This document shows positions 44,820-56,260 of a stretch of 64,000 bases of DNA, piece by piece. Source of the stretch: Anaspis maculata. Taxonomy: Eukaryota > Arthropoda > Insecta > Coleoptera > Scraptiidae. The stretch lies in assembly GCA_949128115.1 (NCBI GenBank), contig OX421965.1, positions 7,072,753 through 7,136,752 of the forward strand, read 5' to 3'. The notes under the pieces were generated by a model. The model ran no database searches, had not been told where the DNA came from, and saw only the letters and a program-made list of their open reading frames with translations. The stretch's first letter is position 1; every line of letters begins with the position of its first letter. Made by a program: the position numbers and the translations under genes.

Positions 44820-44960
44820 GAAAGCTAGGCTTGAATTTGACTTGAGCTCAGTAGTCAGCTTGAAAGTAAGTTTAGCTAATTTCAAGATAAACTTGAGCTT
44901 AGCCTGGAGCTGAACTTCCAAGTGACATACGAATTGACTATAGAACAAGCTCAAATTGAA
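44820..44960. repeat. Short AGCTTGAATTTGACTTGAGC array (k)
   Basis: AGCTTGAAAGTAAG, AAACTTGAGCTTAGC and GGAGCTGAACTT words are loosely repeated. Confidence 0.45.
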
Positions 44961-45114
44961 CCTTAGAACGATCCAGTTCAAGGCATTGTCATGTTGAGGC
45001 CAAGAATTGTACGGGCTCAAAAAGCACGTTGTGCAATAATAATTCGAGTGAGCAACAAGTTAGAACGACTCAAACATTCATGGTTGCATCTACGAAACTT
45101 TCCATCTTATTCGC

Positions 45115-45680
45115 TTGCTAAATGTTCAGCTCCTCCGCCATTTTTATAAGTTTTTCGATATTCTTCTTCCAGTAACTTCTGCCATATGCGCGCTTTCCAT
45201 CGCTCTGACCGCCAAAATTTTGGTTGTATGCTTGCGCTTCTATCTTCACTAACGTTCGGCTCCTCCACCATTTTTTACAATAATCTTTCAACTTAGAACA
45301 GCGTGTGCGTTTTTAAATGCGGGGGGCTGTTTCACCACTTCTGTAACAGTTCTATTGGGAACAGCCAGCACCTCCGCCATATGTGCAGTTTGGTCGTCTC
45401 ACCGCCTGCTGAAGTCTCCAGTTTCATCGCTTGACAATCTATTTATTTTTTTCATTTGCGTTCTCACAACTTTTCAAGCAAGTTGCTGCTTCATGTTCAG
45501 TTCGTTCGGCGTTTGAACAAGTTTTCTGCACTTCCTCAGCACCTCCGCCATAATTACGCGCAGTTTCGTCTCGTCCACTTTGACCACCTTGATTCAATGA
45601 TTTTTCTTTTTTAATAGCACACTTATCTACTCACGTTAAGCCCTTCCACCATGTTTACAACAATCTCTTCGAATTCAAAA
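45115..45680. repeat. Degenerate array p, left part (GCTCCTCCGCCATTTTT words)
   Basis: CAGCTCCTCCGCCATTTTTA, CGGCTCCTCCACCATTTTT and AGCACCTCCGCCATA boxes recur about every 120-180 bases with pyrimidine-rich spacers. The array resumes at 47580 after the foldback block. Confidence 0.65.
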
Positions 45681-45685
45681 AAACA

Positions 45686-47097
45686 TACCGTGTGTTTTTC
45701 GAAAACCGCAGCACCGGCCCATAAACTTCTTTTCCTATAAGATATTTAGATTTGAAATTTTTATGGGAAATTTGAGACCACTTTTGCTATTTTTTTCGTT
45801 GATCATGCAACTGCCCCCACTTCCGGAAGGAACCAAGTGACATCAACTTTTTATTTTCAAATGGAACATCCTGTATGTTTTTTGATATTCGGATAGATAT
45901 TTTTTTATTGACACAGTGGCTGTTTTAAAAATTTTGTATGATGAAAAATGACGATTTCATAGCAGATTGACTGCTCCATCCGATTGAAATCTCAATCCCG
46001 ACCGTTTACGTCGACAGTTTCAAGCGGATCGACCCGATCTGATAGAGTTTCGATCGGATACAAAGCTGCGATAGAAACGCAGTCATTAAATATAACAGAA
46101 ATGTAATTAAATCATTAGTACTAACGGTGGCTGCGACCGCAGATAAAAATCTAAAGTGAAAAGTTTGTTTGTTTATGTGGATTTCGACATGAGAGATAAG
46201 CAAACTTTCAACTTCAGATTTTTGTTTGTGGTCGCAGCCACCCTTGGTAATAATAATTTAATTATACTTATTCAATCCGCCATAGCGCCATAAAATAGTC
46301 GTTTTTCATTATAGAGAATTCTTGAGACCACCGCTATATCAATAAAAAAAAATTATCCGGATATAAAAAATATACAGGGTGTTCTATTCGAATATCAAAA
46401 GTTGATGTCACTCCGGTTACTTACGGAAGTGAGAGTTGCTCCATGATCAACGCAAAAAATTGCAAAAGCGCTCTCAAATACCCGAAAAAATTTCAAATCA
46501 ACAGGGTGGCTCAGTTTTTGATACATCAAGTTTACAACATAGAAACGAAGCCTCTAATGAAGATTTTGCAAGAGTAATTTTTTCTTCTAAATCGAACATA
46601 AATAGAACTTGAAAATATGAACAAATGAAAAAATTTTCAAGGGGGTGAAAAATTAGGGGACAAAAAGAGAGGTGCCCCCTATTATCTACCCCCTGGATAA
46701 TTTTGATAAAACACGTTATTATCGTTCGATTTTATGTTATATCATATTTTATCGGGTTGTTTCACTTTTTCCGTCCCATTTTCTACGCCATTGGACAATT
46801 TTGACAAAAGTTGTCTACGTCAAGTATCTACTCCATTAGTATTTGTACCAAATTTGGTCAGAATCGCTTTGATGACCTGAGAGCTATTGCAAAAAAGATT
46901 TTTAAAACTGAACTTTGAAGGACTGTATCTCTTAGGAAGCGTTTTGGAAAAAAATAAATTATGCATGCCGTCCTAGTTTTCGATGGACCATCCAATGGTG
47001 GATTATTATTGCTATTATAACCTGGACCATCCTGTATATCCCATAGGAATGAGTTATGGGCTGGTGCGGTTTTCGAAAAACACAGGGTGTTATGGGC
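45686..47097. mobile_element. Nested foldback block F9 (1.4 kb) splitting array p
   Basis: The outer pair is GTGTTTTTCGAAAACCGCAG at 45693 against the complement GGTGCGGTTTTCGAAAAACA at about 47062. A second pair at 45766-46478 shares GTTGATCATG, CATCAACTTTT and ATCCTGTAT. A third inner pair at 46127-46242 shares GGTGGCTGCGACC. The pairs have different centres, so this is at least two elements inside one another. No coding content. Confidence 0.7.
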
Positions 47098-47545
47098 AAA
47101 ACTATTGATATATCAATAAATTCATCAATATATCGATATATCAACTAATGATATCAGTTTTAAAACATATCGATATATCAAATATCGATAATTATCAAAA
47201 TATCAAATGTCGATAATTATCAAAATATCAAATGTCGATAATTATCAGAATATTGAATATCGATAAATGTCAACATATTATCGAAATATGTATATACAAT
47301 GATTATCATATTGAAATATGAATAAATAACAAGATAGAAGACCAATAAAGACTTCCAAAGAAGTAAGTTTCATTCATCATGCAAGTCTAGATTAACCATC
47401 AATGATTTATGACTTATTTTTCCATATAATTACTTGATATTCTTATTTTCATATTGATATTTTTATAATTATCAATTTTTGATACTTCGATATTTATCGA
47501 TATTTGATATACATGTATCGATATTTTTTTCTTATCAAACTTTGA
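47098..47545. repeat. AT-rich TATCGATA array (n)
   Basis: ATATCGATATATCAAATATC, AATTATCAAAATATCAAATG and similar words recur for 450 bp. The palindromic words allow many local hairpins. It lies exactly between the foldback block and the resumed array p. Confidence 0.75.
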
Positions 47546-47579
47546 TACCCGGATCACGATATCGCCCATCCCTACACGG

Positions 47580-47810
47580 TGTACTTATTCATGTGCGGCT
47601 CCTTCGCCATTTCTGCAACGTACTCATTATCGACGGTCGGCACCTTCGCCAAATAATATTTTGTTGCTTAACCGCCCGTTAAAATCTTTACAGTTCCGTC
47701 GCTCAAACGCGCCTCTTTAACTCGTTATTTGTTCACTTGCGCTCTTATTCACCTCCATTCTCGCTCCTCCGCCATTTTTGCAATGTCTTCGAATTCAACG
47801 GAAGAGACAA
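47580..47810. repeat. Degenerate array p, right part
   Basis: GTGCGGCTCCTTCGCCATTT, GGTCGGCACCTTCGCCA and CTCGCTCCTCCGCCATTTTT continue the vocabulary of 45115-45680. Confidence 0.65.
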
Positions 47811-47849
47811 GAATGCGAAACAAAAAGCGACTTTGACAATCGATAGGTA

Positions 47850-48965
47850 TGTCAATGATCTGTCAGTCTGCACAATAATTTAGTGATTTTAGTCATTCAA
47901 GACAGTTGATTTGTCAACAGTTCGAACAATCAGATTCGGGCAAGATATCGGTTAGTTCCAAACATTTGATCTGCCATTTTGGACGACTGATCAGTCGATT
48001 TAGGCAATTTGGAAGGTTGATCTGTTAGAGACTGGACAATAACTGAGCTGTCTGGTCATTTGTTCTGTAACTTTAGACAATTGATCTGTTTGGACAATAA
48101 TTATTTGAACTGATAATTCAGGCAAATTGGTCAATCATTCTGTTAGTTCGAACAGTTGATCCATTAGTTCAGACAGTTGACTTGTTGTTCAGACAAATGA
48201 TCCGTTAGTTAAGACAGGTTGATCTGTCACTTTGAATGAACGATATCTAGTCAAAAAGGTTGATGCATCAGTTCAGATAACAATCATTGATCTGTTGATC
48301 GAGGCAGTTTCTCCGTCATTCAGCCAGTTGATCTTGTCAGTACAAACAGATGACCTGATGGTCAATAATTGTTTGATTAGTTCAGACAATTTTCTCTGGC
48401 ACTTTGAACAATTATTACTCTAATTGTTTGGACCAGTGTATTTGTCAGTTTGGGCAATCGGGACAGTCTAAACAAGTGATCGGTTAGTTTGGACAAGTGA
48501 TCTGTTACTTTTGATAACTGATCTGTCACTCTGAGCAATAATTGATCTGCTAGCTTGGACAGTTGTTTCGTAATTATTATTAGTTTCAAAATTGGCCTGT
48601 CAGTTTAGACAAATGATCTGCTAGTTTATAGGTACAGTTGATTGGTCAGTTTGGACAAATCCCTGTTAGTTTAAACAGTTGATTGTTAGTTTGAATAGTT
48701 GATCTGTCACTTCCGACAATAAAAAAAACTGCTAGTTTAGACAATTTGGGCATAATCATTATGTTAGTTTGAGAAGTTGGTCCGTTAGTTGAGACAGTTG
48801 ATCTGTTATTTAGACGGATGATCTGTTCGTTTCTTTAGACTGTTGATCTGTTAGTTGAAGAACTGTTACTTTGAACAGTTGATCTGTCACACTGAGCAAT
48901 AATTGATCTGCTAGTCTAGACAGTTGTTTCGTTAGTTTTGAAATTGGCCTGTCAGTTCAGACTAA
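47850..48965. repeat. Degenerate array f (TTGATCTGTTAGTTCAGACAG words)
   Basis: TTGATCTGTTAGTTTGGACA, CAGTTGATCTGTCAC and TAGTTCAGACAGTTGA recur about every 20-25 bases. Some larger stretches recur, for example GAGCAATAATTGATCTGCTA at about 48533 and 48893. Confidence 0.8.
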
Positions 48966-49933
48966 TTAATTAATGCTTTGACAAAACAGGGCTTACCGTC
49001 ATTTCAATGTCAACGTCAGTTGTCACTTTACTGTTAACGTTAAGTTGTCACGTTTAATATTTTGTGAAGGGGAACGTCGAATCGTAAGGAAACCTTTTCC
49101 AATTTTACCTGGGCTGTTAGGGTTCGGCAATGGATAGAATACATTTCCGGTTGACGCGGCTGTCAAACTATCACCTCGACAGTGGTTTGAACAATTCTTT
49201 TCTTTTCCAACTGCAGTGACCCAATTTTGGCATGTGGCTATGCTGTGAAGTTTTCTTATTTACGAAGGTCTTGGGCCAACTGGCAGCTCCAAAACCCATG
49301 GTGAACGTTGAAAATGTTGAATTCGAACACGAATCCAAATGTGAGGTGATTTTTCCCCCGCCAGCAGGCCACGAGGCCGGTCCGGTCCGTTTGGGGTAGA
49401 CCAAAGGGCGAGGATTCGGCATGAGCTCACAAGGCACAGGCACACAGCTCATGGAACTTTGTACAGCACTTCCCACAAGATTCCCACGCTGGCTGTCAGC
49501 GCTGACAATTCCATTTGAAACCGGGCAACTCTGAATCGGAAATGTGCCGCCGCCTTTGACGACCCTCAACAGGTGAAAGTGGAAACGGATTTTGACCGTT
49601 TGGACGGAAAAAGTCAATTTTGAATGAAACTTTTATAACATGTATATTACCATGACAAACGCCTAGTCAATTCAACCAGTATCTACCCAAGACCTACCCA
49701 TCGCTAATATGGAAAAGTAGGTAGACACAGGAAATAAGAATGATAGTAATAATCACACATTATGCGATAAGTACCAGGTAAAAAAAGCATGTGTTGTAGG
49801 TAATAACAATTGTGTTATGCCAATTATACCGTTACGGAGTGTGAATCGCGAAATCTGAGTGAATAACGCAATAAAATTATTGTAGATTATTACTTACCAC
49901 GTACTTAGTTAGGTAGGTAGATATATGCCAATA
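48966..49933. other. Stretch with an unrecognised 148-residue frame
   Basis: A minus-strand frame at 49171-49617 is the cleanest here (Pro/Ser-rich, GC-richer than its surroundings). It matches no family I know and has no visible signal peptide or domain. It may be a transposon or gene scrap. Not called as a CDS. Confidence 0.3.
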
Positions 49934-49934
49934 T

Positions 49935-50100
49935 AGGTGCATTCAGTCAGCTTATTTAGCCGCAAGTTTTAATTTTAGTCGTAAGCGCTGCATCGCTCAT
50001 TGGTTGTTCTGAGGAGGCTGGTTCATAAGAGCCAATGGGCGTCTCTGCGCTTGCGACTAAAATTGAAACTTGCGGCTAAATAAGCTGACTGAACGCACCT
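49935..50100. mobile_element. Young hairpin MITE F10
   Basis: AGGTGCATTCAGTCAGCTTA on the left is answered by TAAGCTGACTGAACGCACCT on the right. Arms of about 54 bp differ at about three positions, and the loop is near 49995-50030. A half copy lies at 37374-37430. The target duplication is ambiguous (T/TA-rich flanks). Confidence 0.85.
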
Positions 50101-50102
50101 TA

Positions 50103-50425
50103 AGTTACTAGGCACATCAGTGATTTTAATGTAAGCACATATTTTATTATCATGATTGAAACATGAAAACTGGGCATGCTTAGTTGCTGACCTAATTTCG
50201 ATTGATCATTTTGTGAAGTAACCGTCTGACTGTCATGTAAGTAACAGACTGTAACAGCTAAAATGCCAAAGCCGACAAAGTCACAGTTTAATTGTTATAA
50301 TAACCAGAGAGAGAGAGAGACAGTCAAAACTGATCAAGACATCTGACAGTTCGAGTGTATGAACTGACATACTGAATGAAAATCATGGAAAGAAAATGAA
50401 TCCAGAGGCGGAATACATTTTTTAT
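50103..50425. other. Intergenic stretch, nothing recognised
   Basis: Contains a GA run at 50306-50321. It lies 3' of the exon candidate on the minus strand. Confidence 0.4.
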
Positions 50426-50659
50426 TCATGACGATTCCGGAAGCTCAAAGCTTTGCTCACTTCGCCTTCCCTCCCCCCCGTACCGGAACCATTCCAGAAA
50501 CAAGCCGGCACGCGGTTCATAATCGTTATCCTCGTCTGCTGCGGCGACCTGATGCAAGATTTCATCGCGCGCGCTTCCCAACTCGGAGATAATCCCGCAT
50601 TTCCTGCGCTCCGAAATGCAAGTCCGTATATGTTCCACAAGAACGCATAAGTCGACATT
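50426..50659 (-). CDS. Candidate terminal coding exon, unknown protein
   Basis: On the minus strand a good acceptor (GGTTCTCAG) precedes 77 open codons ending ESS and TGA. The reading frame (NVDLCVLVEHIRTCISERR, then ELGSARDEILHQ, DEDNDYEPRAG and WFRYGGEGRRS) has a balanced, charged composition unlike the repeat-driven frames around it. The DNA is locally GC-richer. AATAAA overlaps the stop at 50421-50426, which would leave a very short 3' UTR, so it may be accidental. I recognise no domain. A second overlapping frame (50422-50718) is also open. This is the best host-exon candidate in the window but remains weak: no upstream exon or donor partner can be identified. Confidence 0.25.
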   Translation of the reverse strand, partial: NVDLCVLVEHIRTCISERRKCGIISELGSARDEILHQVAAADEDNDYEPRAGLFLEWFRYGGEGRRSEQSFELPESS

Positions 50660-51613
50660 CTGAGAACCAATGGAATTTCGTGTTTTCCAAACGCAATAAA
50701 AAGACTATTACCAATCAATCAATTTTAGTAAATAATCAATTACGCCTCATACTGCATGTATAGGCGGCTCAACTGCAAGTCCATTTGTGTGAAGAACGCA
50801 GAAAACTGTTTTCTGCAAGGCAAAAATGAAGTCTCTTACGGATAGCCAAATGACTCGTCAATCTCGTCATCTAATGCAAAGCAGAATAAATTTTTGAGAG
50901 CCTGCGTTATTCACATAAACAACAAAAAATACAACGGAATGGCGTTTTTACGTCAAGTTGGTCAACAGTATGCGCTCGATCCCATGTGACTTGATCCTCG
51001 GAAGCCGCCGTGAGCGGAAGCCATGTTGTCAATACAGCCATTGCACTCTTCTCACAATCTGACCGCAAAGAGAGGGGATTGGGGAATCCTCGACACTCTC
51101 TTGCATCTATGGATGTCTGGGTGTTGCGCCAGTCAACACTAGTGCGGTCAAGTGCCGCCGCCTGACGGCTTTGGCCAGAAACAGTGCGGGATCCTCTCCC
51201 CCCCCCCAACCTGCTTCTTGTCTGCACTGTGCTTCAGACGAGGGACGGTGGACCCCCTACCGCCATCAACGGAGCCGGAATTGAGCACGTACGCCGCTCC
51301 GCGAATAGCTCAACACGTATGAATCGAGAGGAGCGAAGAGACGAAGAGGTGACGAGGCGAAAGATGTGCATCTTTTATAAACGAGAAATGACAGCGTTTT
51401 GTATTATTATTGCCACCGGCTGGCCGGCTCTTCCGGTGATGCGGCCGGCCGGCCGGCCGGCGACCCACCGACCGATATTTGCCGAAGAACGAAGCCAATT
51501 TCGGAGGCAAGAAAATTATTCGAGTGTGTATGAATCACCGTTTAGCGTTTCTTTATCCAAGTATTATCACTTGCAGCGCATCAAAATTTGTGCTGAATAT
51601 TGCTTATTATGAC
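50660..51613. other. Intergenic stretch, partly GC-rich
   Basis: One TAGCCAAATGACTCGTCA core lies near 50843. GGCCGGCC repeats lie at 51441-51461. A 142-residue plus frame (51184-51612) has repeat-like composition and no domain. Confidence 0.35.
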
Positions 51614-52659
51614 TAGGTAACTGGGTATACAATAGCTATAATCAATTTCACGGCTTTCTGCATTAGAGCAAGCTATGGAAAAATTGTGTTGTGTTGGTAC
51701 GAATGATACGATGACAAAGGGATGCCAGTCAGTTGTCCACACGTGCAATTTTTAATGCGACACCTTGTCACCGTGTCGAGGTATCATGTACGCGAAAATG
51801 AAAATTTTTGAGCATACGCCAGGAATCGTGAGTTTCTTTGGAGTCCTTTGCAGTGTTGACGATAAGGGACATTGTCTTTACTGATTGGTGGTTCTCCGCC
51901 AAGGTTGTTAGATTTTTGGCGGCTACTAATGAATGATGGCGAAGGTGGGCAGGATACTACTCGGATGAAAAGGCCCACCGTCCAAAAGGCTACATCTTCC
52001 GATGCACATCACTGGAGTTGTGAGTACTATGTACCTACTCTAGCTCTAGCTCCACCTATTATACCTACTGCAACAACAAGTAAGGTATGGAGACATATGC
52101 TGGCAGACAACACAGTGTACCTACCTACTCACGCCCAAATTGTCTCGTTTCCGTACAGTTCAACTCCATAAATTATTGCCCTACTATCCATATTGTCCAT
52201 TCGAAGGATAAGTTTCCTCTTGGACAGTGGATTTTTCCTTCTTACATTCCATTTCTTCTGGCTAATGGACCCGAATCCAAGGCCAAGAGCACAGAAAAAA
52301 ATTCCATTTCTTCACGGCATCATAGACTTTCGGCATAATTTTCTCAGTGGCCGGCAAAAACCTAATAGCCTTAGCGAAGACCCACCAACCAGTGAAGACA
52401 ATGTCCCTTATCGTCCACACTGCAAATCACTTGAAGGAAACTAACGATTCCTCGCATATTCTCGAAAATTTTCACTTTCGCGTACATGACTCCTCGAGAC
52501 GGTGACAATGTCACATTGACAATTGCACATGAAGACACTTAGCTGCCAATAAGTTGTCAACGTGCCATTCGTACAAATGCAACTCATTTTTTTCATAGCT
52601 TGCTCTAATGCAGAAAGCCGTGAAATTGATTATAGGCTTTGTAACTGAGTACACTCACC
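51614..52659. mobile_element. Foldback element F11 (about 1.05 kb)
   Basis: TATAATCAATTTCACGGCTT at about 51637 answers AAGCCGTGAAATTGATTATA at about 52616. The arms continue through AGAGCAAGCTATG, GTGTCGAGG, CGCGAAAATGAAAATTTT and AGGGACATTGTCTT over 300-400 bp. The middle (about 52000-52280) is weakly paired. No transposase. Confidence 0.8.
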
Positions 52660-53099
52660 GACAGAAGTTATAGATTAGCTGAGACTTCAGTATTTCTGAA
52701 TTTATACATCAAATCGACCAGAGTGGAGGAACATTCCAGAACTGTCAGCAGACAACTCATTTTATGCCGAGAAAAAAAAAACAGCTTCACAATTGGAGAG
52801 AAAAATGCTATAAGTTTACCATAGCTGCGAATTAGCGAAGTTCAAAAAAAAAAAGATGCACACCCTGTATCACCGAGTCTCAAGTTTTTTGTCACGGAGT
52901 TATTAACTGTCTATTCGACTATTGTATCAAATTTCATTCCTGGATTCCAAAAAACGAGGCCTCCACAATTTTCCAAAATGAGCTTTGGAAATCATGAAAA
53001 ATTTTAATCTTCAACTTTTAGTTGGTAGCACTGCCACAAAGTGAAAAAACAAATATACACTTATAATAGAGCTTAGAAAGCAAACTAAGAAAATGGAAT
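52660..53099. other. Stretch with CACCCTGTAT motif
   Basis: CACACCCTGTATCACCG at about 52859 on the plus strand; otherwise nothing is recognised. Confidence 0.4.
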
Positions 53100-54200
53100 C
53101 AAAAGTGGAGAATTTTATTCAAAACATTTTTTGTTTTTGTTATAGCGCAAAAATGGAACATCCTGTATAAACTGCGCAACGAATATGTTGTCGCAAGCGA
53201 AAAATTGGTCCGACTTTGGATCACAAGAACTTTTGAATGACACAAACCATTTCGATTTGGTTTTGACGTTTAGTGATATCAGTCTTTCCGTTATTCACCT
53301 TCAGAAGGTGAAGATCAGGAAGCTTCATGTAATATATCTACAGGATGAAATGTAAAACAGAGCAAAATTTTAAAAAATTCAACGGACCCCTGTTCTCAGA
53401 ATAATTTCTTTTCTTAAATGTTAATGGAAGGATCATGAAGAGTGATGTTTTGGCTTGCGCCCAGTTTTGAAATTTTTGGAATCGGAACCCTGGTTCTGAC
53501 TTTATGATTTTTTTCTCTTGGAGGATGCTGATTTATCCTATCGCACAAGGAAGACTATGTTAGCCTAGGGAGCCTGTCATCATCAAAAACTGAAATTGAC
53601 CATCAGCATCAAGTTCAGAAGGTCAAAATCACAAAGAAAGCTTGTGTTTCAATAGTAAAAATCTAATCAAATTCAATTTTTAAGAAAAACATCTGACTCA
53701 GCCATTTTGATAGGACCCCCTTTTTGAAGCCTTGATCAAGGTATTGATCAACAATATTTGTGAATTGCAACCTCCCATCATCAGAGTAACATAGTCTTCT
53801 TTGTAGCGATAGGATAAATCAGCATTTTCCAAGAGAAAAAAATCATAAAGTCAGAACCACACTTCCGTTTTCAAAAATTCCAAAACTGGGGGCAAGCTAA
53901 AGCATAACGCTTTATAACCCTTTCATTTGCATTCAAGAAAAAAAAAATCTGAAAACGGGGGTCCGTTGAAGTGGCTAAAATTTTGTAGTTTCACATTTCA
54001 CCCTGTAGATATTTTATGTGGAGCTTCTCGACCTTCACCCCCTGAAGTTGAATAAGGGAAAGACAGAGCTCGCTAACCGTCAAAACAGAATGGAAATGGT
54101 TTGTGTCATTCAAAAGTTATTGTGGTCCAAACTCGGACCAATTTTTCCCTCGCGACAACATATTTGTTGCGCAGTTTAGTTGAAAATAATTCCACGGATT
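53100..54200. mobile_element. Foldback element F12 (about 1.1 kb)
   Basis: AACTGCGCAACGAATATGTT at 53169 answers AACATATTTGTTGCGCAGTT at about 54159. The arms of roughly 450 bp run through TTTTGAATGACACAAACCAT, ATTTATCCTATCGC and TCATAAAGTCAGAACC. The centre is near 53665. CATCCTGTATAAA marks the left end. Confidence 0.85.
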
Positions 54201-54658
54201 AGAGCTTTCCAAATCAATAGTTGATTGTTTTGCACTTTTTTCTCTATCTCGTGAGAGAAAAGCGCTAGGGAAGCCCGACGCACTGTTTCAGAATCCTGTA
54301 TACTCGAATATTGCCCTCAGGACGATTCCACGCGTTCTCTGGCATATTCCAACATTACCCGCCAATAGATTTGCCGCGGCTCTAGAAACGTCTATCAGGT
54401 TTGCGTCTATTCCAGCAAGCTCTGGAAAAATCGCACCTCCGCCAATTGTGCAGGTGTCTTATTCGCGCGTTGGGATCGCCAGCTTGCTCGAATAATTCAG
54501 AACCACTGCGTTTGCTGTCGAATGTACTGGAATCGGATGAGAGCCTCCCAACTCCCAACAATAATTGGAGCTTGCATTTTGACATATTTCCTTCATTGAA
54601 GTTGACAGTTCGGCATGAGTTTGTACCCCAAGTTTTGTCAGATCTTAGCTGTTCAAAG
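54201..54658. other. Intergenic stretch, nothing recognised
   Basis: Open on both strands for about 100 codons (54401-54712 plus; 54382-54672 minus). Neither frame is recognised, and each is the shadow of the other. Confidence 0.35.
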
Positions 54659-54660
54659 TA

Positions 54661-54780
54661 CCGTATGATCAAAAACTTTTCTACTTGCGGTAGGCTGTGG
54701 TCTGGTCATTGACAGGCGAACGAGACTGATTTTGGCCAGGCCACAGCCTACCGCAAGTAGAAAAGCTTTTGATCATACGG
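54661..54780. mobile_element. Young 120 bp hairpin MITE F13 with TA flanks
   Basis: CCGTATGATCAAAAACTTTT on the left is answered by AAAAGCTTTTGATCATACGG on the right. The arms of about 46 bp differ at about two sites. TA lies immediately outside both ends (54659-54660 and 54781-54782). Confidence 0.85.
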
Positions 54781-54789
54781 TATTACTTT

Positions 54790-55835
54790 GATCAAATATC
54801 AGTGTGTACCCTGAAGTAATTTTGTAAAGATTCTAGAAGTTTCAAGGAACATTTTGACAGACTGAGGCGATTACAAAGTCAAATGAGGTGTTATTTTGCC
54901 AGGTTCAAATTTGAAATGATATTTTGATGATAAATAAAAGATTTCGATGTTATAAAGCTGTATTTTGGTGGTTTGAATTGTTATTTTGACTAAGTTGTGT
55001 CTATTCCACTGACTATCAAGCGATTTCAGCAATTTCAAGTGAAAGTTTCACAGATTTCAATATATTTAAAAGATTTCGTGAGAGATTTGAGATACACATA
55101 TTCGAAATTATATTTTGAGTCCAGTGTAGTGTTCATCCTAGTGTAGTAAATTTCCATTCTAAATTTTTGACAGATTTCCATGATAAATTATCACGTCATA
55201 TTTATATCATGTCATATTTCAAGGCATCGAGTGACATTCTGACATATTTCATAGTTTTCGAGCGATATTCAGCCAGATTTTCGTAGTTTGAAACAGTTTT
55301 CTGACAGATCTTAGCGGATCCAACTGACATTTTGACATGTTATCAGTTGTTGAAATCTTAACCAGCATTTGACAGATTTGAATGACCTTCAGCTGAATTC
55401 TGGCGATTAAAAAATGTTATTTTGACACATTTTTGTCTATTTTAATGGCATTTCGAGAGTTTTCAGTGATCTCAAGCGATATTTCGATAGGTTTCAATCG
55501 TCATCAGTTACACTTTAAATAAATAATTTGAGTGATTTTTATAGATATTTTGACACTCTTATGAGGGTGAAATACTATTTTGACAGATTTCAATATTTGC
55601 AAGCGATTTTTTGTTGAATTACACAGACTTCAATTGATATTGTGTCTAAGATCAGCTTCACGCAGTATTACTTCATTACTCAGTCCTATTTTTATGTGTG
55701 TAGGTGATTTTTCAAGTGGTTTTCTGTCAGATTTTAGTGGTTCCAAGTATTATTTTGACATATTTCAGTATTTCAAAGTGATATTTCAATCGATCTTCCA
55801 GCGTTTTCAAGAAATGTTTTGACTGGTGATATTTT
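54790..55835. repeat. Degenerate array g (TTTTGACAGATTTCA words)
   Basis: ATTTTGACAGATTTCAATAT, AAGCGATTTCAGCAATTTCA and GTGATATTTCAATCG words recur every 20-30 bases over 1 kb. It shares TGACA words with arrays e and h. Confidence 0.75.
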
Positions 55836-55974
55836 TATATTTTTTCTTTCTCGATTTTTCATATAATGGCTTTATTCTCTAACTCATAATAACTTATAAT
55901 CTACTTTTTATCCTCTGACTTCTAATACCTTATAATCTACTTTTAGTTCATAACAGTGGGTAATGACTCCGTTA

Positions 55975-56260
55975 CCGTTATACATTTGTTTCCATCAGTA
56001 CCAAAGTGAGGTATTATCCACAAGTGACTCAAGCAAATTATACACGCCTTTCACAATAATCCATCAAAATTGAGTTTTCCGCTCGATTTGGCAGAATAGC
56101 TTTTCAATTTCGGTTTGTCCAGAACTGCTGCTGCTGCTGCTGCAAGATAAAACGTCATACATCACACGTGAGCGAAATGCCATTATAAGCATAGATCTCA
56201 CTTGCTTATAATGGCTTCTATCTCTCACTTACAACAACATCTACTGTTATTTATCCTGTG
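55975..56260 (+). repeat. Dispersed repeat family D, copy 3
   Basis: TCCACAAGTGACTCAAGC, TTATACACGCCTTTCAC, AATCCATCAAAATTGAG, GAGCGAAATGCCATTATAAG and CTCTCACTTACAACAA match copies 1 and 2 at 41930-42745, same strand. A CTG run of about 20 bases lies at 56124-56143. Confidence 0.7.

Noticed and set aside
44405..44821. 138-residue plus-strand frame with ATG
   Set aside because: Arg/Glu/Ala low-complexity composition driven by AG runs and CpG-rich DNA; overlapping open frames exist on the other strand.
49171..49617. 148-residue minus-strand frame
   Set aside because: No recognised family or splice context; kept only as a note.
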